Source: Chloroflexota bacterium (GTDB lineage Bacteria; Chloroflexota; Anaerolineae; Promineifilales; Promineifilaceae). Taken from it: a DNA stretch of 64,000 nt. Shown piece by piece: positions 34,110 to 43,764 of the stretch; position 1 is the stretch's first letter; every line of letters begins with the position of its first letter. Position numbers and translations under genes: made by a program. Where the stretch lies: the NCBI GenBank assembly GCA_018004935.1, contig JAGNBF010000001.1, forward strand, positions 1 through 64,000, read 5' to 3'. The notes under the pieces are model-generated. The model saw only the letters and a program-made list of their open reading frames with translations, was not told where the DNA came from and searched no databases.

Positions 34110-35489
34110 CTAGATCCGTTCGAAGTAGCGTTTGCGTTCCCAATCAGTGACGAAGTTATCGTAAGCTGACTGTTCCACCCGCCAGAAATGGGTGTAGTGA
34201 TCCACTACTTCGGCCCCAAACGCTTGTTTGGCAAAGTCGCTGGTAGCAAAAAGATCGGTGGCATCACGTAGGGTACGGGGAACCTGGGGCAACCCTTTGG
34301 CTGTGTAGACATCTCCCTGGAAAATGGCTGGGGGTTCGATCTGGTTACGAATACCATCGAGACCAGAAGCGAGCGCGGCCGCGTAAGCCAGATAGGGATT
34401 ACAATCCGCTCCCGGAATCCGGCACTCAATGCGTAAACTTTGCCCCTTGCCCACCACCCGGAACCCGGCCGTACGGTTGTCATAGCTCCAGGCCATGCTT
34501 GTGGGTGCCCAAGAACCTGCCTGATAACGCTTATACGAGTTCACTGTGGGGGCATAACAGACCATAAACTCTGGCACATGGGCAATCCATCCCCCCAGAA
34601 ACCAGCGGAAGGTATCGGAACCCATAACCGGCCCATACGCCTGATCCCCGGAGAAGGCGTTCTCGTCCCCTTGCCACAAACTCAGATGCATATGACAGCT
34701 AGAACCTGCCTGGGTAATATCATATTTAGCCATAAAAGTGAGACTAAGACCCAATTGATCGGCGGTTTCTTTCAGCACCTGTTTATACAGGGCGTGTCGA
34801 TCCGCCATCGTCAACATATCGGCATAACGGATATTGAGTTCATGTTGGCCCAACCCCCATTCCCCTTTGGAATTTTCGACCGGAATGCCCGAATGTTTGA
34901 GGTGATGACGGGCATAGGCAGTGAATTTTTCCTGCCGTGCCCCCTGTAACATATGATAATCTTCAATGTACCAGCCGAGGGGGTCGAGTGCTTTATACCC
35001 TTTTTGCGCGGCCGCTTTGTATGATTCTTCAAAAATGTAATATTCCAACTCGGAAGCGGCTTTGGCGTTGAGACCGAGCGCGGCCGCGTCATCAATCTGT
35101 CGTCGTAACATGGTACGGGGGGCCACAGAAACCAACTGATGCCTCCGCTCATCCTCTATATCACATAACACCACAGCCGACTTATCCAGCCAACTCGCCA
35201 CCCGGAGCGTGCTCATATCCGGAACCATATGGAAATCGCCATAACCCAACTCCCAATTGGCATACTTGTAGCCAGGCACCGGCTCCATCTCCATATCCAC
35301 CGTCAGCAGATAATCACAGCCGTGGGTGCCATGCCCGGCAATTTCCTCCACAAAAAACTCAGCATCAAACCGCTTGCCCATAAACCGGCCATAATGATCA
35401 GTAAACTGCACCACGACCGTATCAATTTCGCCTGCTTCGACCTTACTGTTCAACTCTGCCAATGTCAATAAACCATAAATTTTACTCAT
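34110..35489 (-). CDS. Glutamine-synthetase-family gamma-glutamyl-amine ligase
   Basis: The 459-residue protein has the GS fold: N-terminal beta-grasp (VVVQFTDHYGRFMGKRF), catalytic SELEYYIFEE with the metal-binding Glu, GQHELNIRYAD, SSCHMHLSLW and the RIPGADCNPYLAYAAALASG end. Divergence from GlnA and the neighbours place it with PuuA/GlnA4-type enzymes that ligate glutamate to polyamines or ethanolamine. GAGGAG precedes the ATG. Upstream on the same strand is an ethanolamine-family permease, and downstream a gamma-glutamyl hydrolase. The substrate is an inference. Confidence 0.88.
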   Translation of the reverse strand: MSKIYGLLTLAELNSKVEAGEIDTVVVQFTDHYGRFMGKRFDAEFFVEEIAGHGTHGCDYLLTVDMEMEPVPGYKYANWELGYGDFHMVPDMSTLRVASWLDKSAVVLCDIEDERRHQLVSVAPRTMLRRQIDDAAALGLNAKAASELEYYIFEESYKAAAQKGYKALDPLGWYIEDYHMLQGARQEKFTAYARHHLKHSGIPVENSKGEWGLGQHELNIRYADMLTMADRHALYKQVLKETADQLGLSLTFMAKYDITQAGSSCHMHLSLWQGDENAFSGDQAYGPVMGSDTFRWFLGGWIAHVPEFMVCYAPTVNSYKRYQAGSWAPTSMAWSYDNRTAGFRVVGKGQSLRIECRIPGADCNPYLAYAAALASGLDGIRNQIEPPAIFQGDVYTAKGLPQVPRTLRDATDLFATSDFAKQAFGAEVVDHYTHFWRVEQSAYDNFVTDWERKRYFERI

Positions 35490-35913
35490 AAAATAGTGCT
35501 CCTCAGTAACTACTGACGCTCTCGAGGGCTAAGCCTGGCGAAGCCCCGCAGTGCCTTTAACAAACTCAGGCAACAGGCTAAGTAGTTACACTCCTTGTAA
35601 CCGTTCAGCCGCTCAATTCATCCGTCAGACCCGCCCACTCGTAATTGAGATTTTCCGAAATAATACAGGCATAGAATGGCTACCACGAAAGATTCAGCCC
35701 TTGCGATCCTGGCAGGAAGGGGAAACCCCATTCGTGTCATTTTTCGCGGGCGTCTGCCCGCGAAAAATGACACAAGAACAAGTTCCCCGCCCCTGGGGGC
35801 GGGGTTAGGGGTGGGGAAACTCTATAAATCTCAAAAACAACCGGGCTATCACGACAAAGGCCGCTGGCCTGGCGTTTTAGCCCTACCACTCTTTATCTGG
35901 TGAATGGGTACGA
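35490..35913. repeat. Intergenic repeats
   Basis: 35516-35580 is an inverted copy of the TGAGCTTGTCGAAG family (CTCGAGGGCTAAGCCTGGCG). 35733-35775 is a hairpin GTGTCATTTTTCGCGGGC with its complement GCCCGCGAAAAATGACAC, next to CGCCCCTGGGGGCGGGGTTA. 35840-35885 matches the CGCTGGCCTGGCGTTTTAGC unit. No gene is supported. Confidence 0.6.
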
Positions 35914-37401
35914 CTACTTATGGGCCAACTCTTTCTGTGCTTCCGCTATCAAAGCGACTTCTTCTTCCGGGGCCTGGGCGACCAGGTGGTTACGACTATA
36001 AACCAAGAAATAAATAATCGCGACGATGATAAAAATACCTACACCCCATACGCCCGGACGGTAATCAACATTGGTTAAGCAAGCAAGAAGGGCAAGAAGC
36101 GCCAGAACAGTTCCCATCACAGCCCCTGGTATGCCCAACGGACTGAGGTAGGGGCGCGGCAAATTGGGCTGACGGATTTTCAAGACGATATAGCTGATCA
36201 TGACCAGGGCATAAGAAATAACAGCCCCAAAAACCGCCATATTTAACAAAGCACCACCAACAGTAGCGCTGGCCGAGACACCAAAAGCCCCTTTGTTGGC
36301 AAAATCTAGCAGGAGGGCACAGAGAAAGCCGATAATGCCACCAATGAGCAAGGCTAAATGAGGGGTATGGGTTTTACTGGTAAGAGACATGGTACGAGGG
36401 AAGTAGCCCGCACGCGAAAGGGCAAACAACACCCGCCCATAAGCGTAGATGATAGTGTGAAAGCTGGCGACAAGCCCGGTAAGACCAACCAGTGTCAGAA
36501 TGGTCGAGGTGGCCCCGATACCAAAGATGGCCTGGAACCCATCGGCCAGGGGAGCGGCAGATTCACCAATCGCGGCCGCGCCACCCCCCACACCACTGTT
36601 CAAAACCAGCGTGAACAAAGACAAAATCAACAGCGTTACAATCCCCCAGATCAATGCTTTTGGCATATCCCGTACCACATCATGCGTTTCTTCGGCCGCC
36701 AACGGCAATTGCTCAATCGCCAGATAAAACCAGATAGCAAAAGGTAAAGCAAAAAATACCCCCGACCATCCCTTCGGGAGCCAGGTCGCCGATTGACCCG
36801 GATCCGCAGGCACATTAAAGAGTAAATCCCAGTGAAATTCGCCACTAAACAGTGCCGCCAGGTAAAAAATGACCAAAACAGCCGTTGCCAGCAATGTGAT
36901 CACCATACCTACTTTTAGCGTCAGTTCGACACCGCGAATATTAATTGCCACAAAAATGGCATAGGCAATAAGCCACCATACCCACAACGGCACGCTAGGA
37001 ACCAGGGCATTCAAATACCCACCGATACCAACAACAATCACCGCCGGAGTAATCACATACTCAATCGTATCCGTTACCCCACAAATAAAACCCCCTAATG
37101 GGCCTAACGCACTGCGCGTGAAAGAATAAAATCCCCCCGCATGGGGTAAGGCCGTGGACAATTCCGCAATGCTGTACACCATACACACATACATCACCGC
37201 CATCAAAATCGTCGCCAGGGTTAACCCCCAGAACCCTCCCAAAGGCAGACCAAAATTCCAGCCAAAATAATCCCCTGAAATAACTGCTCCCACCCCCAAC
37301 GCCCAGAGCAAAATCCAATCCGCGCTCTTACGCAAACGCCGTTTTTCCAGATACTCCTTCCCTACATTCTCGTACCGCACATTTCCACTTTGTTGAGACA
37401 T
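35914..37401 (-). CDS. Ethanolamine-permease-family amino acid/amine transporter (APC)
   Basis: The 495-residue protein has about twelve membrane segments. The start RRLRKSADWILLWALGVGAV then ISGDYFGWNFGLPLGGF, the AELSTALPHAGGFYSFTRSA segment and IEYVITPAVIVVGIGGYL closely resemble the ethanolamine (EAT) permease branch of the APC superfamily. ATG at 37401 is chosen for its GGAGGA site; an earlier ATG at 37461 has none. Placed upstream of the GS-like ligase, it probably brings in ethanolamine or a similar amine. Confidence 0.87.
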   Translation of the reverse strand: MSQQSGNVRYENVGKEYLEKRRLRKSADWILLWALGVGAVISGDYFGWNFGLPLGGFWGLTLATILMAVMYVCMVYSIAELSTALPHAGGFYSFTRSALGPLGGFICGVTDTIEYVITPAVIVVGIGGYLNALVPSVPLWVWWLIAYAIFVAINIRGVELTLKVGMVITLLATAVLVIFYLAALFSGEFHWDLLFNVPADPGQSATWLPKGWSGVFFALPFAIWFYLAIEQLPLAAEETHDVVRDMPKALIWGIVTLLILSLFTLVLNSGVGGGAAAIGESAAPLADGFQAIFGIGATSTILTLVGLTGLVASFHTIIYAYGRVLFALSRAGYFPRTMSLTSKTHTPHLALLIGGIIGFLCALLLDFANKGAFGVSASATVGGALLNMAVFGAVISYALVMISYIVLKIRQPNLPRPYLSPLGIPGAVMGTVLALLALLACLTNVDYRPGVWGVGIFIIVAIIYFLVYSRNHLVAQAPEEEVALIAEAQKELAHK

Positions 37402-38243
37402 TTCCAGTTCCTCCAATTGGCTAAAATGGCTCTCCCGGTGCAAGTTGCTGGGTTTAGACAACGGACCTATCAGGTGGGAAACATTCTTTAACTTAACGCA
37501 TCATGCATCTCCTTATGCTCCAGATAACACCTAACCCAAACCAGACAGAAAGAGGTTCTGCCAGGCGGGTACGATGTAACTACTCAGTCATCGTTCAGAA
37601 ATAACGTGGATGGCTCGGTCAGGAGACAGGCCACAGCAAATCGCTAAGTTAAAAACGAACGATTACTAAGCCTGTTGTCTGGGCTTGTCGAAGGCAAATG
37701 GACTTCGACAAGCTCGGACCTCGAGAGGTTTAGTAGTTACGGTACGATAACCTTTACCGGGAACGTATTTTTGCGGGTGAGTTACCCTGGATGGCACCTG
37801 CACGACAACTATTCCACCGCCACAACACTTAAAATACCAAGAAGGCATCTATGCCAATGGTGAAACCTGCGGTCAAATATTCATGTCATGCTGTTTCTCT
37901 ATGGTCAGGGGGCAAAACGCAACACTTAAACGATTTTAACACCAAAATAAAAAAAGAGTTGTGATTTTGCGCGAAGTAAGAGGATAATCCCCACTCTCAA
38001 TAACTTCGTACTCGTCCAAAAATATACCTATCACGGTCATAGATTGGTGGCTCGGTCAGGACACCGGCCACAGCACGTAAGTCCTAAACTATTTCTCGGT
38101 CTTCAGGATTTCAGGGGGTTGACACCATCTGTAGGGGCAACCCTTGTGTTTTGCCTTTGAGGGAGCAGGCACAAGGCTAACCCCACCATTTAGCCACACC
38201 CCACGAATTCTCAAAGAACCCTATTTCTTTAAGGAGGAAACGT
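37402..38243. repeat. 842-base intergenic repeat region
   Basis: No gene is supported. 37610-37640 and 38040-38075 are reverse-orientation copies of the GGTCTCCTGACC family (GGCTCGGTCAGGA). 37672-37735 is a TGGGCTTGTCGAAG/CTTCGACAAGCTCG copy. 38098-38215 is a decayed 115-bp family copy (GGTCTTCAGGATTTCAGGGG ... ACGAATTCTCAAAGAACC). 37790-38030 shows nothing I can name. AAGGAGG at 38231 is the ribosome site of the SDR gene. Confidence 0.6.
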
Positions 38244-39017
38244 ATGCGTTTAGCCAATAAAGTAGCCCTGATCACCGGGGGTGGGAGTGGTATCGGTCGA
38301 GAGACCTGTCTGCTATTTGCCCAAGAAGGGGCCAGCGTTGTCGTGGTGGATGTCAACGATGGGGCAGGCCAAGACACAGTTGCGGCCATTGAGGCCAATG
38401 GGGGTACAGCGGTTTATGTTCACGCCGATGTTGCCCAGGCCGCTGATTGTGAAAATATGGTGCGGGTGGCAGAAGAAACGTATGGTGCGTTGCATATTCT
38501 GTTCAACAACGCGGGCATTATGCACAGCGATGATGATAATGCCATGACCACCAGCGAAGCCGTCTGGGATTTGACCTTTGCGATTAATGTCAAAGGAGTT
38601 TTCTTTGGCTGTAAATACGGCATTCCGGCACTTCAGCGAGCTGGGGGCGGTTCCATCATTAATACCGCTTCTTTTGTCTCCCATTTGGGAGCCGCAACGC
38701 CACAACTGGCTTATACCTCTAGCAAAGGAGCCGTTTTGGCAATGAGTCGTGAACTGGCGATTATTCATGCCCGCCAAAATATTCGCGTCAATGCTCTCTG
38801 CCCTGGCCCGCTCCGTACCGAATTGCTGATGAAGTTTCTGAATACGGAAGAAAAGAAGCAACGCCGCCTGGTGCACATTCCTATGGGACGTTTTGGTGAA
38901 GCCAAAGAAATGGCCAAAGCGGCGTTGTTCCTGGCTTCGGATGATTCGTCTTACATGACGGGCACAGAGTTTTTGGTTGATGGTGGGATCACTTCTGCTT
39001 ACGTTACACCAGAATAA
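38244..39017 (+). CDS. Short-chain dehydrogenase/reductase
   Basis: The 257-residue classical SDR has the NAD(P) motif TGGGSGIGRE (about 11-20), NNAG (about 92-95), the catalytic Ser in NTASFVSHLG, YTSSKG with Tyr and Lys (YxxxK, about 154-158), and PG near CPGPLRTE. Asp at the end of strand 2 (VVVVDVND) suggests NAD preference. The substrate is unknown. A full TAAGGAGG precedes the ATG. It has no GCGGCCGC octamer. Confidence 0.93.
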   Translation: MRLANKVALITGGGSGIGRETCLLFAQEGASVVVVDVNDGAGQDTVAAIEANGGTAVYVHADVAQAADCENMVRVAEETYGALHILFNNAGIMHSDDDNAMTTSEAVWDLTFAINVKGVFFGCKYGIPALQRAGGGSIINTASFVSHLGAATPQLAYTSSKGAVLAMSRELAIIHARQNIRVNALCPGPLRTELLMKFLNTEEKKQRRLVHIPMGRFGEAKEMAKAALFLASDDSSYMTGTEFLVDGGITSAYVTPE

Positions 39018-39171
39018 GGAATGAGAATTAAATAACCTGCTTACTGAAGGTGGCGCGGTCCCCTGATCGCGCCACAGCAGTTCCGTAGGTTATTTAATCT
39101 TCGATCCGTATCCTCCAATAAAGTAGGGTGCCATTGGTTGAGCTTGTCAAAACCAACCGCCTTCGACAAGC

Positions 39172-39684
39172 TCAGGCCATGTTTTCACCGAAATTTAGAG
39201 GGTGCAGTAAAAATTGGGTGACAACTTCTGTGTGTAGGGGAAAAGCCAGGAGTGCGGGGAGTGTCAGGATGACCCATTCGCTACATTCTGGGGTAGGGGT
39301 AAAGGGCGGTAAATCGGCCAGGCGGTAACGGGGGGCCAGGCCGAAAATCAGCACGGTTCCATCTGGGGCACTGCGGACACGGTATTCAGTAATCGTAGAG
39401 GGGTCAATGGTGATGCCAGCTTCTTCGCGAAGTTCGCGCGCGGCCGCGGCCTGCCAGCTTTCACCTACCTCAATATAACCACCCGGTAGGGCCAGTTGCC
39501 CCAGGCGCGGCTCAATTGCCCGCCGCACCGCAAGCACCCCAGCCTCTACTGGCAACAGTAAAACAGCCACCGGTAAAGGGTTTTTGTAACTGATTTGTTG
39601 GCAATGAACACAAGTACGCGGCCAACTCATCTCTTCAACAAAACGAGAACCACAAAAAGAGCAGTAGGAATCTTTGTGCCACAT
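39172..39684 (-). CDS. NUDIX hydrolase with N-terminal zinc ribbon
   Basis: The 170-residue protein starts with a zinc ribbon (YCSFCGSRF ... RTCVHCQQ, four Cys) and then a NUDIX domain with the complete box GGYIEVGESWQAAAAREL followed by REEAGI. The arrangement is that of NudC-like or ADP-ribose/NADH pyrophosphatases, but shorter; the substrate is unknown. The ATG at 39684 is used, since TATAAT at 39697-39692 lies seven bases upstream and the longer frame reads through that promoter. Confidence 0.88.
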   Translation of the reverse strand: MWHKDSYCSFCGSRFVEEMSWPRTCVHCQQISYKNPLPVAVLLLPVEAGVLAVRRAIEPRLGQLALPGGYIEVGESWQAAAARELREEAGITIDPSTITEYRVRSAPDGTVLIFGLAPRYRLADLPPFTPTPECSEWVILTLPALLAFPLHTEVVTQFLLHPLNFGENMA

Positions 39685-39691
39685 GGTGCCG

Positions 39692-39697
39692 ATTATA
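39692..39697 (-). promoter_or_regulatory. TATAAT -10 element for a leaderless NUDIX transcript
   Basis: Consensus TATAAT on the minus strand with seven bases to the ATG, so the predicted transcript begins at about the start codon. No good -35 is seen. Confidence 0.5.
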
Positions 39698-39866
39698 CGC
39701 TCAAGCCAATATGGTAAGCCACATCCAGCGACTATGGTCATAAAGTGACATTTTGTTTGCGGCAACAGCTTGGGCAGGTTTGTTGGCAGTATAAAACCCA
39801 GAGGGGAGAAGAAGCAGGCAAATAAAAAAGCCATTACCGAGAATATTCCCGATAATGACTTTAGGA

Positions 39867-39937
39867 CTGCGGGACCTGGATTTGAACCAAGACTAAGTGA
39901 GTCAGAGTCACCCGTTCTGCCATTAAACTATCCCGCA
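39867..39937 (-). tRNA. tRNA-Gln(CTG)
   Basis: On the minus strand the cloverleaf is complete: acceptor TGCGGGA/TCCCGCA (the U1-A72 pair typical of tRNA-Gln), anticodon stem GGTGA/TCACT around the loop CTCTGAC (anticodon CUG), T-stem CTTGG/CCAGG with TTCAAAT loop, discriminator G. The CCA end is not encoded. Confidence 0.93.
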
Positions 39938-40455
39938 AAGCGGCTGTTATTTTAACATGGGCTGTAGGCTCTGGCAAACCCGCTTGCTGGACGATAGCAA
40001 TTCTCAATTTGGCCTGAATGTCTAAAAATGGTGCGGCCGCGCGGCCCTATAACGGGCCGGGCTATGATTACGAAGGCCGTTGGCCTGCTGTTTTAGCCCG
40101 TGGGGCCTGGTCCTGGTACTGATAGCCCGTCGGTCAACAGGGCGTAGCACAGCCTTTCCAGGCTGTGCGCTCTCTATGCAGGCGGAGCCGGGCTTCGCAA
40201 AGCTCAACCCTCGAGGACGTGTAGGGCGAACAGCCTTTCAGGCGGTTCATCTACTCGAGAAAACGGCAAACGCCAGGAGCAAACCAAACGGAACGTTTAT
40301 CGTTCAAAATGAGAATTTCTGCTTGCAGGAATAAATTGCTGTGATTGAAGGTAACCGTTCAGTTCAGAGACGATTTTAGGCCATTTTGGATTACTTTAGC
40401 GGATTTAGAAAGGAATGGATTAAAGACGACCTCTGCAAAATCCGTTTATTTCTTA
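39938..40455. repeat. Intergenic repeats between tRNA-Gln and corA (left part)
   Basis: 40040-40135 is the GGCCGTTGGCCTGCTGTTTTAGCCC unit family (here about 95 bases). 40142-40260 contains CGTAGCACAGCCTTTCCAGG and a half TGAGCTTGTCGAAG repeat. 40350-40455 is the first part of the GTTACATCAACGGATT family in reverse, which is interrupted at 40456 and resumes at 40564-40600. No gene is supported. Confidence 0.6.
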
Positions 40456-40563
40456 CTTGAGTTTAGAGCGAGAGGATAGAGCGAGGGGATAGAGCGAGAG
40501 GGAATTACTCTGGAAAACTCTCTAGCTCTAGCTCTAGCTCTCGCTCTGAACTCTAAACTCAAA
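40456..40563. mobile_element. 108-bp MITE with 6-bp target duplication, nested in another repeat
   Basis: Ends are TTGAGTTTAGAG and CTCTAAACTCAA; the interior is low-complexity AGAGCGAGAG / CTCTAGCTCTAGCTCT. TTCTTA lies on both sides (40450-40455 and 40564-40569). Removing the element plus one TTCTTA gives a continuous CCGTTTATTTCTTAATCCG, matching the uninterrupted repeat at 44040. The element is related to the one at 51581-51663. Confidence 0.85.
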
Positions 40564-40625
40564 TTCTTAATCCGTTGAAGTAACCCAACTGAACGCTTAC
40601 GATTGAAGCACCCAGGTAAGGTCAA

Positions 40626-41612
40626 TCATAACCAGGAGCGGCGGCGCATCCATACATACAGGCCAATGGGAATAAGAATCATAGATACCAGAGCCACCAC
40701 CAGGGCGACGCGGCCTGTCCATAGGCTTGATTGGAACACGGGTTGAAAAAAGTTCATGCCAAAAAAACCGGTAATGAAGGTAAGAGGGAGGAAAAGTGCC
40801 GTCACGACCGCTAACGCTTTCATCACATCGTTCATGCGATTATTGACGATAGAGAGGTGTGTATCGAGGGCACTATGGGCACGGTCGCGTAAATTTTCTA
40901 TCAACTCATATACTTGATTGATATGGTCATACAGATCGCTGAAGAAGATGCGGTCTTTGGCATCAATAACGGCATAATCGTCCCGGCTAAGTTTTAGAAA
41001 AACATCCCGTTGGGGAGCAATGATACGACGCAAGCTGGATAGTTCTCGTTTGAATTGGAAGATACGTTGGGGAATGTCGTGACGAGGTCGGTTGAAAATT
41101 TCATCTTCGATGGTGTATAGATTATCTTCTAATTGTTCGGCCAGATGGCCGTAGGATTTAACCATCTCGTTGGCCAGGTTGTACAGGATGTGATCGGCTC
41201 CCTCGCGCCATAAGCGACCGGTGCGATCTTGAGCACACAGTTGCCAGAGGTATTCCAGAGCGGGAATGGGTTCGGTGTGGTAGGTGACGATGTAACGGGG
41301 TGAAACGAAAATATCGAGTTCGTTGCGGGGATCAGGGTGTTGTGGAGTGGGGTTGAGGCTGTAAAGAACGAGGTAGAGGTAATCTTGCCAGTCATCTACT
41401 TTAGGAACATTGCTTTCTTGTAAGGCATCGTCTATAGCCAGGTGGTGAAAATGAAAGACGCCCCGGAGGACGGCCTCGCTACTTTCCTGGGAGGTATTGT
41501 TCAAGTCTACCCAAATTACCCCAACCTGAGATGATAACGCGGCCGCAAGCCCATCCACCTGTAAATCAGTACGACATTTACCGTCAGCCATGCAGTGAAG
41601 AATGCGTAACAT
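40626..41612 (-). CDS. corA: CorA-family magnesium/divalent cation channel
   Basis: The 328-residue protein has the CorA layout: N-terminal cytoplasmic alpha/beta domain (about 1-180), a long helix, and two C-terminal membrane helices with the selectivity motif GMN in GFFGMNFF (about 284-291) at the end of the first. It conducts Mg2+, Co2+ or Ni2+. Length is normal. The upstream gap has no clear ribosome site. One GCGGCCGC encodes AAA near residue 24. Confidence 0.93.
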   Translation of the reverse strand: MLRILHCMADGKCRTDLQVDGLAAALSSQVGVIWVDLNNTSQESSEAVLRGVFHFHHLAIDDALQESNVPKVDDWQDYLYLVLYSLNPTPQHPDPRNELDIFVSPRYIVTYHTEPIPALEYLWQLCAQDRTGRLWREGADHILYNLANEMVKSYGHLAEQLEDNLYTIEDEIFNRPRHDIPQRIFQFKRELSSLRRIIAPQRDVFLKLSRDDYAVIDAKDRIFFSDLYDHINQVYELIENLRDRAHSALDTHLSIVNNRMNDVMKALAVVTALFLPLTFITGFFGMNFFQPVFQSSLWTGRVALVVALVSMILIPIGLYVWMRRRSWL

Positions 41613-42060
41613 AGGGAATTCTCAAAAATTGAATGGTCAAAATACCAGAATAAGCACGGTTAAACCCCTGACAGGCAACAATTGTACTCCAGCCAACCAT
41701 TTTGTACCTGATCCATTCACCCTTAAATAACTTGAACATTTGCTGTGACCGGTCTCCTGACCGTGCCCTCCCAGCGAACAAGTTATTTAGGTCTCATTCC
41801 TTAGCAGGTTTAGAACCCAGATCTTTCTCCTGTAGATCGCTCCTGATCTAGATATAAAAACCTGGGTTCACTTATGCAAAGCTGTACTATAGCGTTTAAG
41901 AAAAAGATGGGTCTTTGGGATTTCGCAGGGTACGGGCAACCTTTGTGGTTGCTCCACACTGGGCAGGCACAAGGCCAGCCCCTACTCAAAATCATTGTCT
42001 TAAGGTCTATAGCAACGGTTTCCATTTTTCACCCGGCCCAAAACACAGTATCATCTCTCT
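41613..42060. repeat. Intergenic repeats and recO promoter
   Basis: 41725-41800 is a copy of the AATAACTTG...GGTCTCCTGACC...CAAGTTATT unit. 41905-41995 is a truncated 115-bp family copy (GGGTCTTTGGGATTTCGCAG). TTTTCA (42026-42031), 17 bases, TATCAT (42049-42054) form a likely promoter six bases ahead of recO. Confidence 0.6.
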
Positions 42061-42885
42061 ATGGCACGAGATAAAACTTTCCGTAGTGAAGCAATTGTGT
42101 TGCGCCGGAGCGATTTTGGCGAGGCAGATCGCCTGCTGACTCTATTTACCCGAGATTTTGGCAAAATTCGGGCGGTGGCGAAGGGGGCACGCAAGCCACA
42201 AAGCCGCAAAACCGGGCATGTAGAACTTTTTATGCGGACACAATTTCTCTTTGCGGAAGGGCGGGATCTTCCCATCATTACCCAGGCAGAAATGAACGAG
42301 GCGTACCCCGGTTTGCGTGAGGACCTGGTGCGGACGACCTACGCCTCGTATATGGTGGAATTGTTGGACCGGTTTGCCCCAGATGAGGAGAAAAATACGC
42401 GGTTATATGAATGGCTCGCGGCCGCGCTCACCAACTTTGCCATCACAGATAACCTGCTCCTGGCCGCCCGTTACTATGAATTGCGCCTGCTCACCCTGGC
42501 TGGCTTCCAACCCCAACTGTTTCATTGTGTTCGTTGCCAGAAACCAGTGGCTGAACAAGATCAGTTTTTCAGCGCAGAGTTAGGCGGATTGCTCTGCCCT
42601 GATTGCCAGCCCGTTGATCGAAAAGCCAAAGCCATCAGCGCGGCCGCGATCAAAGTTCTGCGCTACTTACAAACACGCGACTGGAAAACCGTCCAATCAC
42701 TGAGCCTGAAACGCCCCCTGCACACCGAATTAGAAAACTTAATGCACTATTACCTCACCTATCACCTGGAACGTCACCTCAAGTCGGTGGATTTCCTGCA
42801 TCTGCTCCGTCGGGAAGCCACCTTCTTTGCCCCGGTAGGAGAGCCGGGAGAAAGTGAACCATCAGCAGGAAGTAGTGAGCAATGA
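42061..42885 (+). CDS. recO: DNA repair protein RecO
   Basis: The 274-residue protein has the N-terminal OB fold (RSEAIVLRRSDFGEADRLLT, about 8-80), a helical middle and a zinc finger (HCVRCQ ... LLCPDCQ). RecO loads RecA with RecR at gapped DNA. A promoter-like TATCAT ends six bases before the ATG, so the mRNA may be leaderless. The next gene, encoding a radical-SAM-associated protein, follows on the same strand. Confidence 0.93.
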   Translation: MARDKTFRSEAIVLRRSDFGEADRLLTLFTRDFGKIRAVAKGARKPQSRKTGHVELFMRTQFLFAEGRDLPIITQAEMNEAYPGLREDLVRTTYASYMVELLDRFAPDEEKNTRLYEWLAAALTNFAITDNLLLAARYYELRLLTLAGFQPQLFHCVRCQKPVAEQDQFFSAELGGLLCPDCQPVDRKAKAISAAAIKVLRYLQTRDWKTVQSLSLKRPLHTELENLMHYYLTYHLERHLKSVDFLHLLRREATFFAPVGEPGESEPSAGSSEQ

Positions 42886-43050
42886 CCCATCGTTTTTCAC
42901 CTGTCTTCAGGCATCTTCTCAATATTGCGGCGAAACGTAGCCTGAGCTTGTTGCAGGCGGTTGGTTGCGACAGGCTCAACCCACGTCACCCCACTTTTTC
43001 GCGCTCTCCTTTCACTCTAAACACCAACCAACACTCATCCCTACCTTTTT

Positions 43051-43764
43051 ATGCAAACAATCGTCGTTCAACGTTTACGAATGCGCTTTAGCAAAATTGG
43101 GCCGACAAGATTTATCGGTCATCTGGATTTGGCCCGGACACTAGAGCGGTCATTGAATCGCGCCCGTATTCCCATGGCCTATACTCAGGGTTTTAACAAA
43201 CGGATGCGCCTGCAACTCGCGGCCGCGCTCCCTCTTGGCTTTACCAGTGACTGTGAACTGGTAGACTTTTTCCTGCAAGAACAAATGCCCCTGAACGAGG
43301 CCCGCACCCGGCTGGAAGCCAAATTAGCTCCCGGCCTCATCCTGCATGACCTCTGGGAAGTACCCCTCAAGTTACCCCCGCTCCAAAATCAGGTGCAATC
43401 GGCCGTTTTTACCGTGACATTATTAGACCCAGTGCCCAGGGCCGATTTGCAACAACGGATTACTGACCTGATGGCCGCCCCTACCCTCATACGGGAACGG
43501 CGCGACAAAAGTTATGACTTGCGGCCGCTTATTCTTGACCTCTCCTTAGACGAAGGGCCAGACCTGGTTTTACAGATGGTGTTGTGGCAATTGCCCAGCA
43601 AAACCGGCCGCCCCGATGAGGTCGCGGCCGCGCTCGGTCTGGACCCACTCGCTACCCGCATTCATCGTACTATCCTTACCCTTGAGGAGACGGCTGACAC
43701 TGCCCCTGCCTTTAATGAGGAATTACCCCTAACAGATAACACGGATGGTGATGAAAACGGCTAA
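43051..43764 (+). CDS. TIGR03936/DUF2344 radical-SAM-associated protein
   Basis: The 237-residue protein matches the DUF2344 family that is often fused to, or encoded beside, a B12-binding radical SAM protein: RLRMRFSKIGPTRFIGHLDLARTLERSLNRA then GFNKRMRLQLAAALPLGFTSDCELVDF. The reaction is unknown; in some bacteria the gene lies next to rplU/rpmA or rng. The radical SAM partner is not in the window. Three GCGGCCGC octamers are present. Confidence 0.85.
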   Translation: MQTIVVQRLRMRFSKIGPTRFIGHLDLARTLERSLNRARIPMAYTQGFNKRMRLQLAAALPLGFTSDCELVDFFLQEQMPLNEARTRLEAKLAPGLILHDLWEVPLKLPPLQNQVQSAVFTVTLLDPVPRADLQQRITDLMAAPTLIRERRDKSYDLRPLILDLSLDEGPDLVLQMVLWQLPSKTGRPDEVAAALGLDPLATRIHRTILTLEETADTAPAFNEELPLTDNTDGDENG

